Part shown: piece by piece, positions 1-5,785 of the stretch
How positions within the stretch are numbered: the stretch's first letter is position 1
Layout: every line of letters begins with the position of its first letter
Origin: Paracoccaceae bacterium
Lineage (GTDB): Bacteria > Pseudomonadota > Alphaproteobacteria > Rhodobacterales > Rhodobacteraceae
Length of the DNA stretch: 6,275 nt
Assembly (NCBI GenBank): GCA_007119835.1
Contig: SKOX01000331.1
Coordinates: 1 to 6,275 of the forward strand
Direction: 5' to 3'
The notes under the pieces: generated by a model
Database searches by the model: none
What the model was told of the DNA's origin: nothing
Seen by the model: the letters and a program-made list of their open reading frames with translations, nothing else
Position numbers and translations under genes: made by a program

Positions 1-762
1 GCGGAGGATTACCCGGATGCCGTTCGCGACGCCGCCGAGGCACGCCACGCCGGCATGGACGACGACCGGAAGGCGGAGCTCGCCCGCAACGTCACGGCAG
101 GCCTGCCGGGGGCAGCGGAGACCTTCACGCTTAAGGACGTGCGCCGGCATCTCGCCGAATACGCGGGGCTGCCTGCCGAGCGGCTGCGCGCGAACCTGAT
201 CGACTTCCTCGCCGAGGTGGTGCCGACCGCCGAGCGCCTCGGCCTGAGGCTCTGCTGCCACCCCGACGATCCGCCCTGGGCGCTGCTCGGCCTGCCGCGC
301 GTGATGTCGACCGAAGCCGACTACGACGCCATGCTCGATGCCGTGCCGAGTCCCGCCAGCGGCGTCACGCTCTGCACCGGCTCGCTCGGCGCGCGGCCCG
401 ACAACGACCTGCCGGGCATGATGGCGCGGCTCGGGCCGCGGGTGCACTTCCTGCACCTGCGCAACGTCACCCGCGAAGACGCCGACATTCCCTGTTCCTT
501 CTTCGAGGACCGCCATCTCGAGGGCGGCACCGACATGGTCGCCGTCATCGCTGCCGTCCTGCGCGAGGAGGCGCGGCGCCGCACCGGGGGCAGGGCGGAC
601 GCCGATATTCCGATGCGGCCCGACCACGGCCAGGACATCCTCGACGACCTCGGCCGTCGCGGCCAGCCCGGCTATCCGCGCATCGGCCGGCTGAAGGGCC
701 TTGCCGAGCTGCGCGGGATCATGGCGGCGCTCGCGCATCCGACGCTGGGGCTGCGGCCGTGA
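1..762 (+). CDS. uxuA: Mannonate dehydratase UxuA, 5'-truncated by window edge
   Basis: UxuA removes water from D-mannonate to give 2-keto-3-deoxy-D-gluconate, in the cytoplasm. The frame is already open at base 1, so the start lies upstream; 253 residues remain of a family usually near 390-400. The metal-site motifs of the family appear in order: HPDDPP (His87 of the visible part), TLCTGSLG (Cys125), FLHLRNV (His152) and MRPDHGQ (Asp208), followed by the conserved ILDDL and GYPRIGRLKGLAELRG tail. The family binds Mn2+/Fe2+ through a His, Cys, His and Asp set, and all four candidates are present, so the enzyme should be active. The TGA overlaps the GTG of the next gene (GTGA), implying translational coupling. 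The product feeds KdgK, encoded on the other strand. The identification is firm; only the N-terminal third is unseen. Confidence 0.96.
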   Translation, partial: AEDYPDAVRDAAEARHAGMDDDRKAELARNVTAGLPGAAETFTLKDVRRHLAEYAGLPAERLRANLIDFLAEVVPTAERLGLRLCCHPDDPPWALLGLPRVMSTEADYDAMLDAVPSPASGVTLCTGSLGARPDNDLPGMMARLGPRVHFLHLRNVTREDADIPCSFFEDRHLEGGTDMVAVIAAVLREEARRRTGGRADADIPMRPDHGQDILDDLGRRGQPGYPRIGRLKGLAELRGIMAALAHPTLGLRP

Positions 763-1805
763 GCGCCGTGGCCGAGGCCCCGCTCGCCGACTTCTGCCGC
801 GCGGTTCTCGCGGCGGCGGGTGCGGACGAGGCTACCGCCGAAGCCGCGACGGCGGCGATGCTGCACGCCTCCCGCCTCGGGGTCGACAGCCACGGCGTGC
901 GCCTGCTCGAACACTACGTCCGCGGGCTCGAGGGCGGGCGGCTGAACGGACGCCCGCACCTCGAGCTCCTCTCCGAGCGCGGCGCGACGGCGGTCCTCGA
1001 CGCCGACCACGCGCACGGGGCGCTGGCGGCCTACACGGCGATGGATCATGCCGTTCGCCTCGCGAAGCGGCTCGGCGTCGGCGCCGTCTCGATCCGCAAC
1101 ACGTCGCATTTCGGGCCCGCGGGCGCCTTCGCGCTGCGTGCGGCCGAGCACGGCATGATCGGTCTCGTCACCAGCAATTCGGACGCGTTCATGCGGCTCC
1201 ACGATGGCGCCGAGCGCTTTCACGGCACCAACCCGATCGCGGTCGCCGTCCCCGTGGCGGGCGAAGATCCCTGGCTGCTCGACATGGCGACCAGCGCCAT
1301 CACCTACAACCGGATCCAGCGCCAGAAGGCCCTGGGTCAGCCGCTGCCGTCAGGGGTCGCCTCGACCGAGGATGGCGCCGACGCGACGGACCCCGGCCGC
1401 GCGAGCATGCTCGCGCCGCTCGGGGGCGATTACGGCTTCAAGGGCGCCGGCCTCGCGGGGCTCGTCGAAGTCCTGAGCGTCGTCCTCGCCGGCATGCGGC
1501 CCAGCCGCGAGATCCTGCCGATGAACGGGCCCGACTTCGCAACGCCGAGGGGGCTCGGCGCATTCGTTCTCGCGCTCGATCCCGGCTTCTTCGGCGCGCC
1601 GGATGGCTTCGCCGCGGGCATGCGCCACTACCGCGAGACGCTGCGCGCCTGCGCGCCGCGGCCAGGCAGGGAGGTTCTGGCGCCCGGCGACCGCGAATGG
1701 AGCGAGGGCCGGCGCCGGCGCGAAGAGGGCATCCCGCTCGACCCCGAGACCATAGAAGCCTTCGCCCGCCTCGCCGGGCGTTACGGGCTCACCATGCCGG
1801 CCTGA
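759..1805 (+). CDS. LDH2-family NAD(P)-dependent oxidoreductase (malate/L-lactate dehydrogenase-like)
   Basis: This 348-residue protein has the typical length and motifs of the LDH2/malate dehydrogenase family (YlbC, YiaK/DlgD, ComC, L-sulfolactate and ureidoglycolate dehydrogenases), whose NAD(P) fold is not a classical Rossmann. Visible motifs are VDSHGVRLLEHYV (Asp43-Ser44-His45), the active-site region IRNTSHFG (His117), GTNPIAVAVP (156-165), LDMATS (174-179), and the late glycine-rich segment GDYGFKGAGLAGLVEVLS with Lys228. The GTG start at 759 overlaps the uxuA stop by four bases; only a weak GGGG at 747-750 precedes it, so expression probably depends on coupling. Family members reduce 2-keto acids or 2,3-diketo acids. 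Tight coupling to uxuA suggests a uronate-derived keto acid. One idea (inference) is that it stands in for UxuB by reducing fructuronate to mannonate; a DlgD-like or other keto-acid reductase is equally possible. The family call is sure, the substrate is not. Confidence 0.88.
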   Translation: MSAVAEAPLADFCRAVLAAAGADEATAEAATAAMLHASRLGVDSHGVRLLEHYVRGLEGGRLNGRPHLELLSERGATAVLDADHAHGALAAYTAMDHAVRLAKRLGVGAVSIRNTSHFGPAGAFALRAAEHGMIGLVTSNSDAFMRLHDGAERFHGTNPIAVAVPVAGEDPWLLDMATSAITYNRIQRQKALGQPLPSGVASTEDGADATDPGRASMLAPLGGDYGFKGAGLAGLVEVLSVVLAGMRPSREILPMNGPDFATPRGLGAFVLALDPGFFGAPDGFAAGMRHYRETLRACAPRPGREVLAPGDREWSEGRRRREEGIPLDPETIEAFARLAGRYGLTMPA

Positions 1806-1930
1806 GGCCTTCGAGCCGCCCGATCCCGAGAGCAGCTGCCGTCTTGCAGGAAGTCACGCGCGGCCCCTGCCTTCTGGATCGGATCAGCCAACATGATGAT
1901 GAGCGGCGAGCGCGGCCGCACATGTCGGCG
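1806..1930. other. Convergent intergenic gap without recognisable element
   Basis: Two operons converge here: the LDH2 gene from the left and the hydroxyacid dehydrogenase from the right. A bidirectional terminator would be expected, but I see no strong GC hairpin followed by a T run on either strand. A short self-complementary GCAGCTGC-like core near 1832-1840 is too small to call. No open frame in the gap looks like a gene. Confidence 0.5.
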
Positions 1931-2866
1931 TCACGTCACTGGTGTCAAGAGCGGCTCGCCACGCTTGTGGGCGAGGAGGTTCGCCACGACGAGGTCGCCC
2001 ATCGCCTTGCGGGTCCGGTGCGTGGCGCTGCCCTGATGGGGCAGCAGGACGACGTTTTCGAGCCCGAAGAGGGCCTCCGGCACGTGTGGCTCATCCGCGA
2101 AGACGTCGAGCGCCGCGCCGCCGAGCTGACCGGTGGCCAGAAGCTCGACCATCGCGGGCTCGTCCACCAGGGAGCCGCGAGCGACGTTGACGAGGCACCC
2201 CTCCGGCCCCAGCGCCTCCATGATCCGGCGGCTGACGATGCCCTGCGTCGCCGAAGAACCCGGAGCGATCACCACCAGCCAGTCGACCGCCCGCGCCATC
2301 GCCTCGAGGTCGGCAAAATAGCGGTACGGCACGTCCGCCTGCTCGCGGCGTCCGTGATAGGCGACCTCCATCCGGAACGCCTCGAGCCGGCGCGCGATCT
2401 CCTTGCCGATGCGCCCGAGGCCGAGGATGCCTGCCCGCGCACCGGTCAGCTCCGCCGTCAGGGGAAAGTTGCCCTGAAGCCAGCGGCTCTCGCGCACGTA
2501 CCGATCGGCCTGCGGGATCCGGTGTGCAAGGGCGATCATCAGGCCGAGCGTCACCTCCGCCACGCAGTCGCTCAGCACGCCGGGCGTGTTGGTCACGCGA
2601 ATGCCGCGCGCCGCCGCCGCATCGACGTCGATGCCGTCATAGCCGACGCCGTAGGAGGCGATCACCTCGAGCTTCGGCAGTGCCTCCATCAACGAAGCCG
2701 AACACCGGCCGCTCGTGACCGCAAAGCGGAGCGTCGGTGCGAGCCGCGCGAGGAGCGCGTCGGCGTCCTCCGCCTCGGCGAGGCTGTGCAGCGTGAAGTC
2801 CTGAGCGAGTCCGGCCACAACCGGTTCGGGCATCGGAACGATCATCAGGAGATCGGGCCTGTCCAT
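1931..2866 (-). CDS. D-2-hydroxyacid dehydrogenase (glyoxylate/hydroxypyruvate reductase type)
   Basis: The 311-residue product belongs to the D-isomer-specific 2-hydroxyacid dehydrogenases, which reduce 2-keto acids such as glyoxylate, hydroxypyruvate or 2-ketogluconate with NAD(P)H in the cytoplasm. The substrate domain carries the ASYGVGYDGIDV motif (70-81) and NTPGVLSDCVAE (93-104). The nucleotide domain has GLGRIG (149-154). The catalytic set is Arg230 in NVARGS, Glu259 in DVFADEP and His277 in LLPHQGSAT. After the second strand, the sequence YHGRR (170-174) has arginines where NAD-specific enzymes carry an acidic residue, pointing to NADPH preference (inference). The ATG at 2866 is supported by a Shine-Dalgarno GAGGT at 2878-2874. 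It sits 115 bp downstream of kdgK on the same strand and may be read through from that operon. Its role in uronate use is unproven; detoxifying or recycling a side-product keto acid, or processing 2-keto sugar acids, would fit. Confidence 0.9.
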   Translation of the reverse strand: MDRPDLLMIVPMPEPVVAGLAQDFTLHSLAEAEDADALLARLAPTLRFAVTSGRCSASLMEALPKLEVIASYGVGYDGIDVDAAAARGIRVTNTPGVLSDCVAEVTLGLMIALAHRIPQADRYVRESRWLQGNFPLTAELTGARAGILGLGRIGKEIARRLEAFRMEVAYHGRREQADVPYRYFADLEAMARAVDWLVVIAPGSSATQGIVSRRIMEALGPEGCLVNVARGSLVDEPAMVELLATGQLGGAALDVFADEPHVPEALFGLENVVLLPHQGSATHRTRKAMGDLVVANLLAHKRGEPLLTPVT

Positions 2867-2873
2867 GCGCTGT

Positions 2874-2878
2874 ACCTC
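2874..2878 (-). promoter_or_regulatory. Ribosome binding site for the hydroxyacid dehydrogenase
   Basis: On the minus strand GAGGT lies seven bases before the ATG that ends at 2864. This is a good Shine-Dalgarno match and fixes the start; the gene is therefore translated independently rather than coupled to kdgK. Confidence 0.7.
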
Positions 2879-2981
2879 GTTTTGATCCGATTCGCTGCAT
2901 ATCGCCGGCTACCCCAAGCCACCACTCCGCGGCGCGGGACAGCGAGATCAAGTGGCTTCTGCTGCCGTCCTGTCCGTCGCA

Positions 2982-3911
2982 TCAGCTCGTCGCCTTCCCG
3001 CGGAACTTCTCCAGAGCCTCTGGCACCAGCGCCCCCGGATGCCGCACGACCTCGGCTGCCAGCCGGGCGCCGGCGTCGAGCGCCTCCGCCAGAGGCGCGC
3101 CGCGCAGCCGAGCGGCGAGGAAACCGGCATTGAACGAGTCGCCCGCCGCCGTCGTGTCGATCGCGGCGACCCGCGGCGGCTGCAGATGAGCGTCGCCCTC
3201 GGCGGCGTCCCATGCGGCGATGGCGTCGGCCCCGTTCTTGACCACGACGGTGCGCGCGCCACGAGCGCAGTAGCGCTCAAGCGTGGCGTCGATCGTTGGA
3301 TCTCCGAAGTGGCGGTGCTCGTCTTCGAAGGAGGGCAGGGCAATGTCGGCCACGTCGGCGGCCTGCATCAGCGCCGCGCGCATCGTCTGCGTGTCCGGCC
3401 AGAGGCGCGGCCGCAGGTTCGGGTCGAAGGCGATCACCGTGCCGGCCTTCCGCGCCCGGGCGAGTGACGAGAGCAGGGTGGCGCGATCCTCCGGCTCGAC
3501 CACGGCGAGCGTGATCCCGGAGAAAAGCACCAGCGCCGCCCCCTCCAGCTGCGCTTCGAGCCAGGCCGCGTCGGAGGCGAGCAGGCGCGCCGCCGACTGG
3601 CTGCGCCAGTAGGTGAAGCTCCGCTCGCCGCCCGAGAGCTCGATCATGTAGAGCCCGACCGTCCGCTCGGCGGTGCGCCGGATCGCGGCGGTGTCGATGC
3701 CGGCCGCGGCGATCGCGGCCTCCAGCTCGTCGGAGACGGCATCGGTGCCGAGCCATGTGCCGTAGCCGACGCTCCAGTCTGACGGCAGGAGGCGGCGCAG
3801 GTACCAGGCGAAGTTGTAGGTGTCGCCGGCAAAGCCACGCCGGTAGAGATGGTCTTCGACAGGCGCGAGTTCGACCATGCACTCGCCTATGGCGAGAACG
3901 CGCTGCGTCAC
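2982..3911 (-). CDS. kdgK: 2-dehydro-3-deoxygluconate (KDG) kinase
   Basis: KdgK phosphorylates KDG with ATP to KDPG, the Entner-Doudoroff intermediate later split by KDPG aldolase. The 309-residue protein is a complete PfkB/ribokinase-family kinase. It has the N-terminal LAIGECMVEL strand (6-15) and the substrate-contact segment FAGDTYNFAWYL (27-38). Next comes YMIELSGGERSFTYWRSQSAARLL, residues 88-111, typical of KDG kinases rather than fructokinases. Then follow FDPNLRPRLW (162-171) and the PfkB signature DTTAAGDSFNAGF (252-264), with Asp258 as catalytic base. Translation starts at a GTG (3911-3909) that overlaps the TGA of the GntR regulator gene by four bases, so the kinase is coupled to the regulator. 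It is the common exit for both KDG-forming branches in the window (UxuA and KduI/KduD). No lesions are seen. The exact function call is strong because of the KDG-specific middle motif. Confidence 0.94.
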   Translation of the reverse strand: MTQRVLAIGECMVELAPVEDHLYRRGFAGDTYNFAWYLRRLLPSDWSVGYGTWLGTDAVSDELEAAIAAAGIDTAAIRRTAERTVGLYMIELSGGERSFTYWRSQSAARLLASDAAWLEAQLEGAALVLFSGITLAVVEPEDRATLLSSLARARKAGTVIAFDPNLRPRLWPDTQTMRAALMQAADVADIALPSFEDEHRHFGDPTIDATLERYCARGARTVVVKNGADAIAAWDAAEGDAHLQPPRVAAIDTTAAGDSFNAGFLAARLRGAPLAEALDAGARLAAEVVRHPGALVPEALEKFRGKATS

Positions 3912-4606
3912 GGCTGGCCCCCTGCGAAAATGCCCGGCGTCTCGCGCCGGATCTGCGCGAGGATGTCGACGATCCGCGAAAGGTGGTCGCGCATTTCCTC
4001 TGCGGCACGGTCCTGATCGCGCGCCTCGAGCGCGGCGAGGATGCGCTTGTGATCGTCGAGCGCGCTCTGCGCGCCGAAGCTGAGACTGAGATAGCGCACC
4101 CGGTCCATGTGGGCCTTGTTCTCCCGGATGAGCGCCCAGACGAAGTCGTTCCCGGACGCGGCGCAGATCCGCTGGTGAAAGCTGTCGTCAAGCGCATGGA
4201 AGCCGACCTTGTTCCCGGCCGCCGCTGCTTCCTCCTGCCGCGCAATCAGCGCGCGCAGGTCAGCCGCGTCTGCCTCGGTCAGCTCCCGTGCCGCCGCGCG
4301 GGTGGTCTCGGCCTCGAGTGCGGTGCGCACGAAGCGCGCGTGCAAGACGGCCTCCTCGGAGATCGGCGAAACCGTGGTGGCGCGCTGCGGCCTGATCTGG
4401 ATCAGGCCGAGCTGCGACAGGCGGTAGAACGCGTCGCGCACCGGCTGGCGCGAGGTCCCCATCTGCCGCGCCACCTCCTGCTCGGACAGCTTGGTGCCCG
4501 GAGACAGTTCGAGCTCGACCACCTGCCGGTAGAGCTCGTCGAAGACGAGATCGGCCGCCGACGGGACACGCAGCGACTCGAGGCGTCGGAGCGAGAGTTC
4601 GGTCAT
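3908..4606 (-). CDS. GntR-family (FadR subfamily, FCD domain) transcriptional regulator
   Basis: The protein has 232 residues in two domains. An N-terminal winged helix (about 15-80) contains LSPGTKLSEQEVARQMGTSR and QPVRDAFYRLSQLGLIQIRP, the GntR helix-turn-helix and wing. A helical FCD ligand domain (about 85-220) follows. The metal-site residues of FCD proteins are in place: Asp140 and His144 (DDSFH), His186 (DDHKRIL) and His208 (RDHLS). Such regulators of sugar-acid genes (UxuR, ExuR, LldR, DgoR types) usually repress and are released by a pathway acid, so a uronate intermediate is the likely ligand here (inference). The ATG at 4606 is supported by GAAGGA nine bases upstream. Its stop overlaps the kdgK start, so regulator and kinase form one unit. 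The divergent control region next to it, with ATTAG repeats, is the obvious candidate target, giving autoregulation plus control of the uxaC/kduI/kduD side. Confidence 0.93.
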   Translation of the reverse strand: MTELSLRRLESLRVPSAADLVFDELYRQVVELELSPGTKLSEQEVARQMGTSRQPVRDAFYRLSQLGLIQIRPQRATTVSPISEEAVLHARFVRTALEAETTRAAARELTEADAADLRALIARQEEAAAAGNKVGFHALDDSFHQRICAASGNDFVWALIRENKAHMDRVRYLSLSFGAQSALDDHKRILAALEARDQDRAAEEMRDHLSRIVDILAQIRRETPGIFAGGQP

Positions 4607-4615
4607 CCGGCCGCG

Positions 4616-4621
4616 TCCTTC
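4616..4621 (-). promoter_or_regulatory. Ribosome binding site for the GntR regulator
   Basis: GAAGGA on the minus strand is spaced nine bases from the ATG at 4606-4604 and supports that start. Confidence 0.65.
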
Positions 4622-4622
4622 G

Positions 4623-4651
4623 TTGACTGCAGAGGCAGATTAGCATATTAG
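4623..4651 (+). promoter_or_regulatory. Sigma70-like promoter reading rightward toward uxaC/kduI/kduD
   Basis: A -35 box TTGACT (4623-4628, five of six to consensus) is separated by exactly 17 bases from a -10 box TATTAG (4646-4651, four of six). This would place a transcription start near 4658. It lies in the 78 bp gap between the leftward regulator gene and the rightward uxaC remnant, the only place a promoter for the right-hand block could be. The -10 is embedded in ATTAG repeats, so a bound repressor would block it. On the other strand the same AT-rich patch offers TAATAT-like -10 sequences but no convincing -35, so the leftward promoter is not assigned. Confidence 0.55.
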
Positions 4652-4659
4652 TTGATTAG
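4639..4659. repeat. Three ATTAG direct repeats at 8 bp period; candidate operator
   Basis: ATTAG occurs at 4639-4643, 4647-4651 and 4655-4659, each separated by three other bases, so the period is exactly 8 bp. It forms the only AT-rich island in a strongly GC-rich window and overlaps the -10 box of the rightward promoter. GntR/FCD regulators normally bind imperfect palindromes (TNGTNNNACNA-like), and only weak dyad symmetry is visible here (for example TAgtTgAttA). The link to the adjacent regulator is therefore inference from position. It may instead be just promoter AT-richness. Confidence 0.45.
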
Positions 4660-4684
4660 AGGAAAGGCTGCTCGGGGGGTTGCC

Positions 4685-5191
4685 GTGGACGGACCTGCGA
4701 AGGGAGCGTGGCTCGACGCGGACCGCCTTTCCGGTGGACCCGGCCGGGCGCGGCCTCGCCAGGGCGCTCTACGACGGCGTGAAGTCGCTGCCGATCATCA
4801 GTCCACACGGCCACACCGACCCGCGGTGGTTCGCCGAGGACGCGGCGTTCCCCGATCCGGCGCAGCTCTTCGTGACGCCCGACCACTACGTCTTCCGCAT
4901 GCTCTGCTCGCAGGGCGTGTCGCTCACCGATCTCGGCGTGCCCCGAATCGACGGCGGCGAGACCGAGACGGACGGCCGCGCGATCTGGCGCCGCTTCGCC
5001 GCCGCGCGTACTTCAGGTAGGTGGGCGGCGCCACCAGCACCGACCACGGCCACCCGACCGCGCGCACCGAGAACCTCGCCCGGGCCGACGCCGCCGCCCT
5101 CTTCGCGAAGGTGCTGAAGGGCGCCTGCACCCCAGAAGAGGCCGACGCCTTCCGCGGCCACATACTCGCCGAGATGGCGCGCATGAGCCGG
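4685..5191 (+). pseudogene. uxaC: Decayed glucuronate isomerase (uxaC) remnant
   Basis: UxaC isomerises glucuronate to fructuronate and galacturonate to tagaturonate, the first step of hexuronate catabolism; the family is near 470 residues. Here only two blocks survive. The N-terminal block has LDADRL at 4712-4729 in one frame, then FPVDPAGRGLARALYDGVK in the next frame from 4728. LPIISPHGHTDPRWFAED follows, with the metal-binding His-X-His at 4806-4814, and the block ends at DGRAIWRRFAA (4971-5003). Homology then jumps frame to RRAYFR-stop-VGGATSTDHGHPTA (from about 5000), a segment that normally lies more than 100 residues later, and runs to AEMARMS (5188). So there is a probable 2-base deletion near 4727-4730, an internal deletion joined at about 4998-5006, a TAG at 5018, and loss of the whole C-terminal part. 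GTG 4685 (after GGGGGG) or TTG 4680 could be the old start. No active isomerase can be made. The family is clear; the N-terminal frameshift is less certain than the deletion. Confidence 0.85.
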
Positions 5192-5785
5192 CGAGAGATG
5201 GTGTTCGTCGACATCGGCGGCGCGGGCCGCGTGCGCTCCGACGGTGATTATGCGATGGAGCGCGGCGATATGCTCTATCTCGGCATGGGCGCGGGGCCGG
5301 TGACGTTCGAGGGCGACGGGCGGTACTACGTCGTCTCGGCGCCGGCGCACGCCAGGCATCCGACTCGGCTGGTGAAGATCGAGGAGGCGAAGAAGGTCGA
5401 GCTCGGCAGCCGCGAGACATCGAACGAGCGGGTGATCAACCAGTTCGTGCATCCGGACGTCATGCCGTCCTGCCAACTCGTCGTCGGCATGACCCGACTC
5501 GCGCCCGGCTCGGTCTGGAACACCATGCCCGCACATGTTCACGACCGGCGGATTGAGGCCTACCTCTACTTCGACCTCGACGCCTCGGCCCGCGTCTTCC
5601 ACATCATGGGCGAGCCGGACGAGACCCGCTCGATGGTGATCGCCAACGAGGAGGGCGCGATCTCCCCGCCCTGGTCGATCCATTGCGGCGCCGGCACCTC
5701 GGCATATGCCTTCATCTGGGCAATGGCCGGCGACAACGTCGACTACCGCGACGTCGAGATGGTCGAGATGGACGCCCTGCGATGA
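5021..5785 (+). CDS. kduI: In-frame fusion of mid-UxaC to N-terminally truncated KduI (5-keto-4-deoxyuronate isomerase)
   Basis: KduI isomerises 5-keto-4-deoxyuronate to 2,5-diketo-3-deoxygluconate, the substrate of KduD. This 254-residue frame starts with about 56 residues of mid-UxaC (GATSTDHGHPTARTENLARA through EMARMS). From Arg57-Arg58-Glu59 it is KduI: REMVFVDIGGAGRV and LYLGMGAGPVTFEG, then TSNERVINQFVHPDVMPSCQ, GMTRLAPGSVWNTMPAHVHD and FIWAMAGDNVDYRDVEMVEMDALR. In E. coli KduI the matching Arg-Arg-Glu is near residue 75 of 278, so the first quarter is missing. The zinc ligands of the C-terminal barrel (E. coli His196, His198, Glu203, His245) correspond to His172, His174, Glu179 and His221, with identical spacing. 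Initiation is uncertain: GTG 5021 directly after a TAG, or internal ATGs at 5174, 5183 or 5198. The stop overlaps kduD by four bases. It may be a dead gene, or a translated stub kept for coupling to kduD; normal activity seems unlikely without the N-terminal barrel strands. Confidence 0.8.
   Translation: MGGATSTDHGHPTARTENLARADAAALFAKVLKGACTPEEADAFRGHILAEMARMSRREMVFVDIGGAGRVRSDGDYAMERGDMLYLGMGAGPVTFEGDGRYYVVSAPAHARHPTRLVKIEEAKKVELGSRETSNERVINQFVHPDVMPSCQLVVGMTRLAPGSVWNTMPAHVHDRRIEAYLYFDLDASARVFHIMGEPDETRSMVIANEEGAISPPWSIHCGAGTSAYAFIWAMAGDNVDYRDVEMVEMDALR

Noticed and set aside
1878..2891. ATCGGATCA at 1878-1886 and its inverted copy at 2883-2891 flanking the hydroxyacid dehydrogenase gene
   Set aside because: Nine bases only, no extension on either side and no transposase or target duplication; likely chance.
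2916..2958. Inverted repeat AAGCCAC / GTGGCTT in the gap between kdgK and the hydroxyacid dehydrogenase
   Set aside because: Only a seven-base stem with a loop of about 29 bases and no following T run, so it is not supportable as a terminator.
701..3133. An 810-codon rightward open frame spanning three genes
   Set aside because: It is an Arg/Pro/Ala-rich shadow frame caused by high GC; it runs across well-supported genes on both strands and shows no domain motifs.
3755..4651. A 298-codon rightward open frame opposite gntR and kdgK
   Set aside because: It is antisense to two genes with clear catalytic and DNA-binding motifs, and its own translation is low-complexity Arg/Ala/Leu.
4680..5785. 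A novel fused uronate isomerase as a designed bifunctional enzyme
   Set aside because: The UxaC part lacks most of its barrel and is split by a frame jump and a TAG, and KduI lacks its N-terminal quarter, so decay is the simpler reading than a new bifunctional enzyme.
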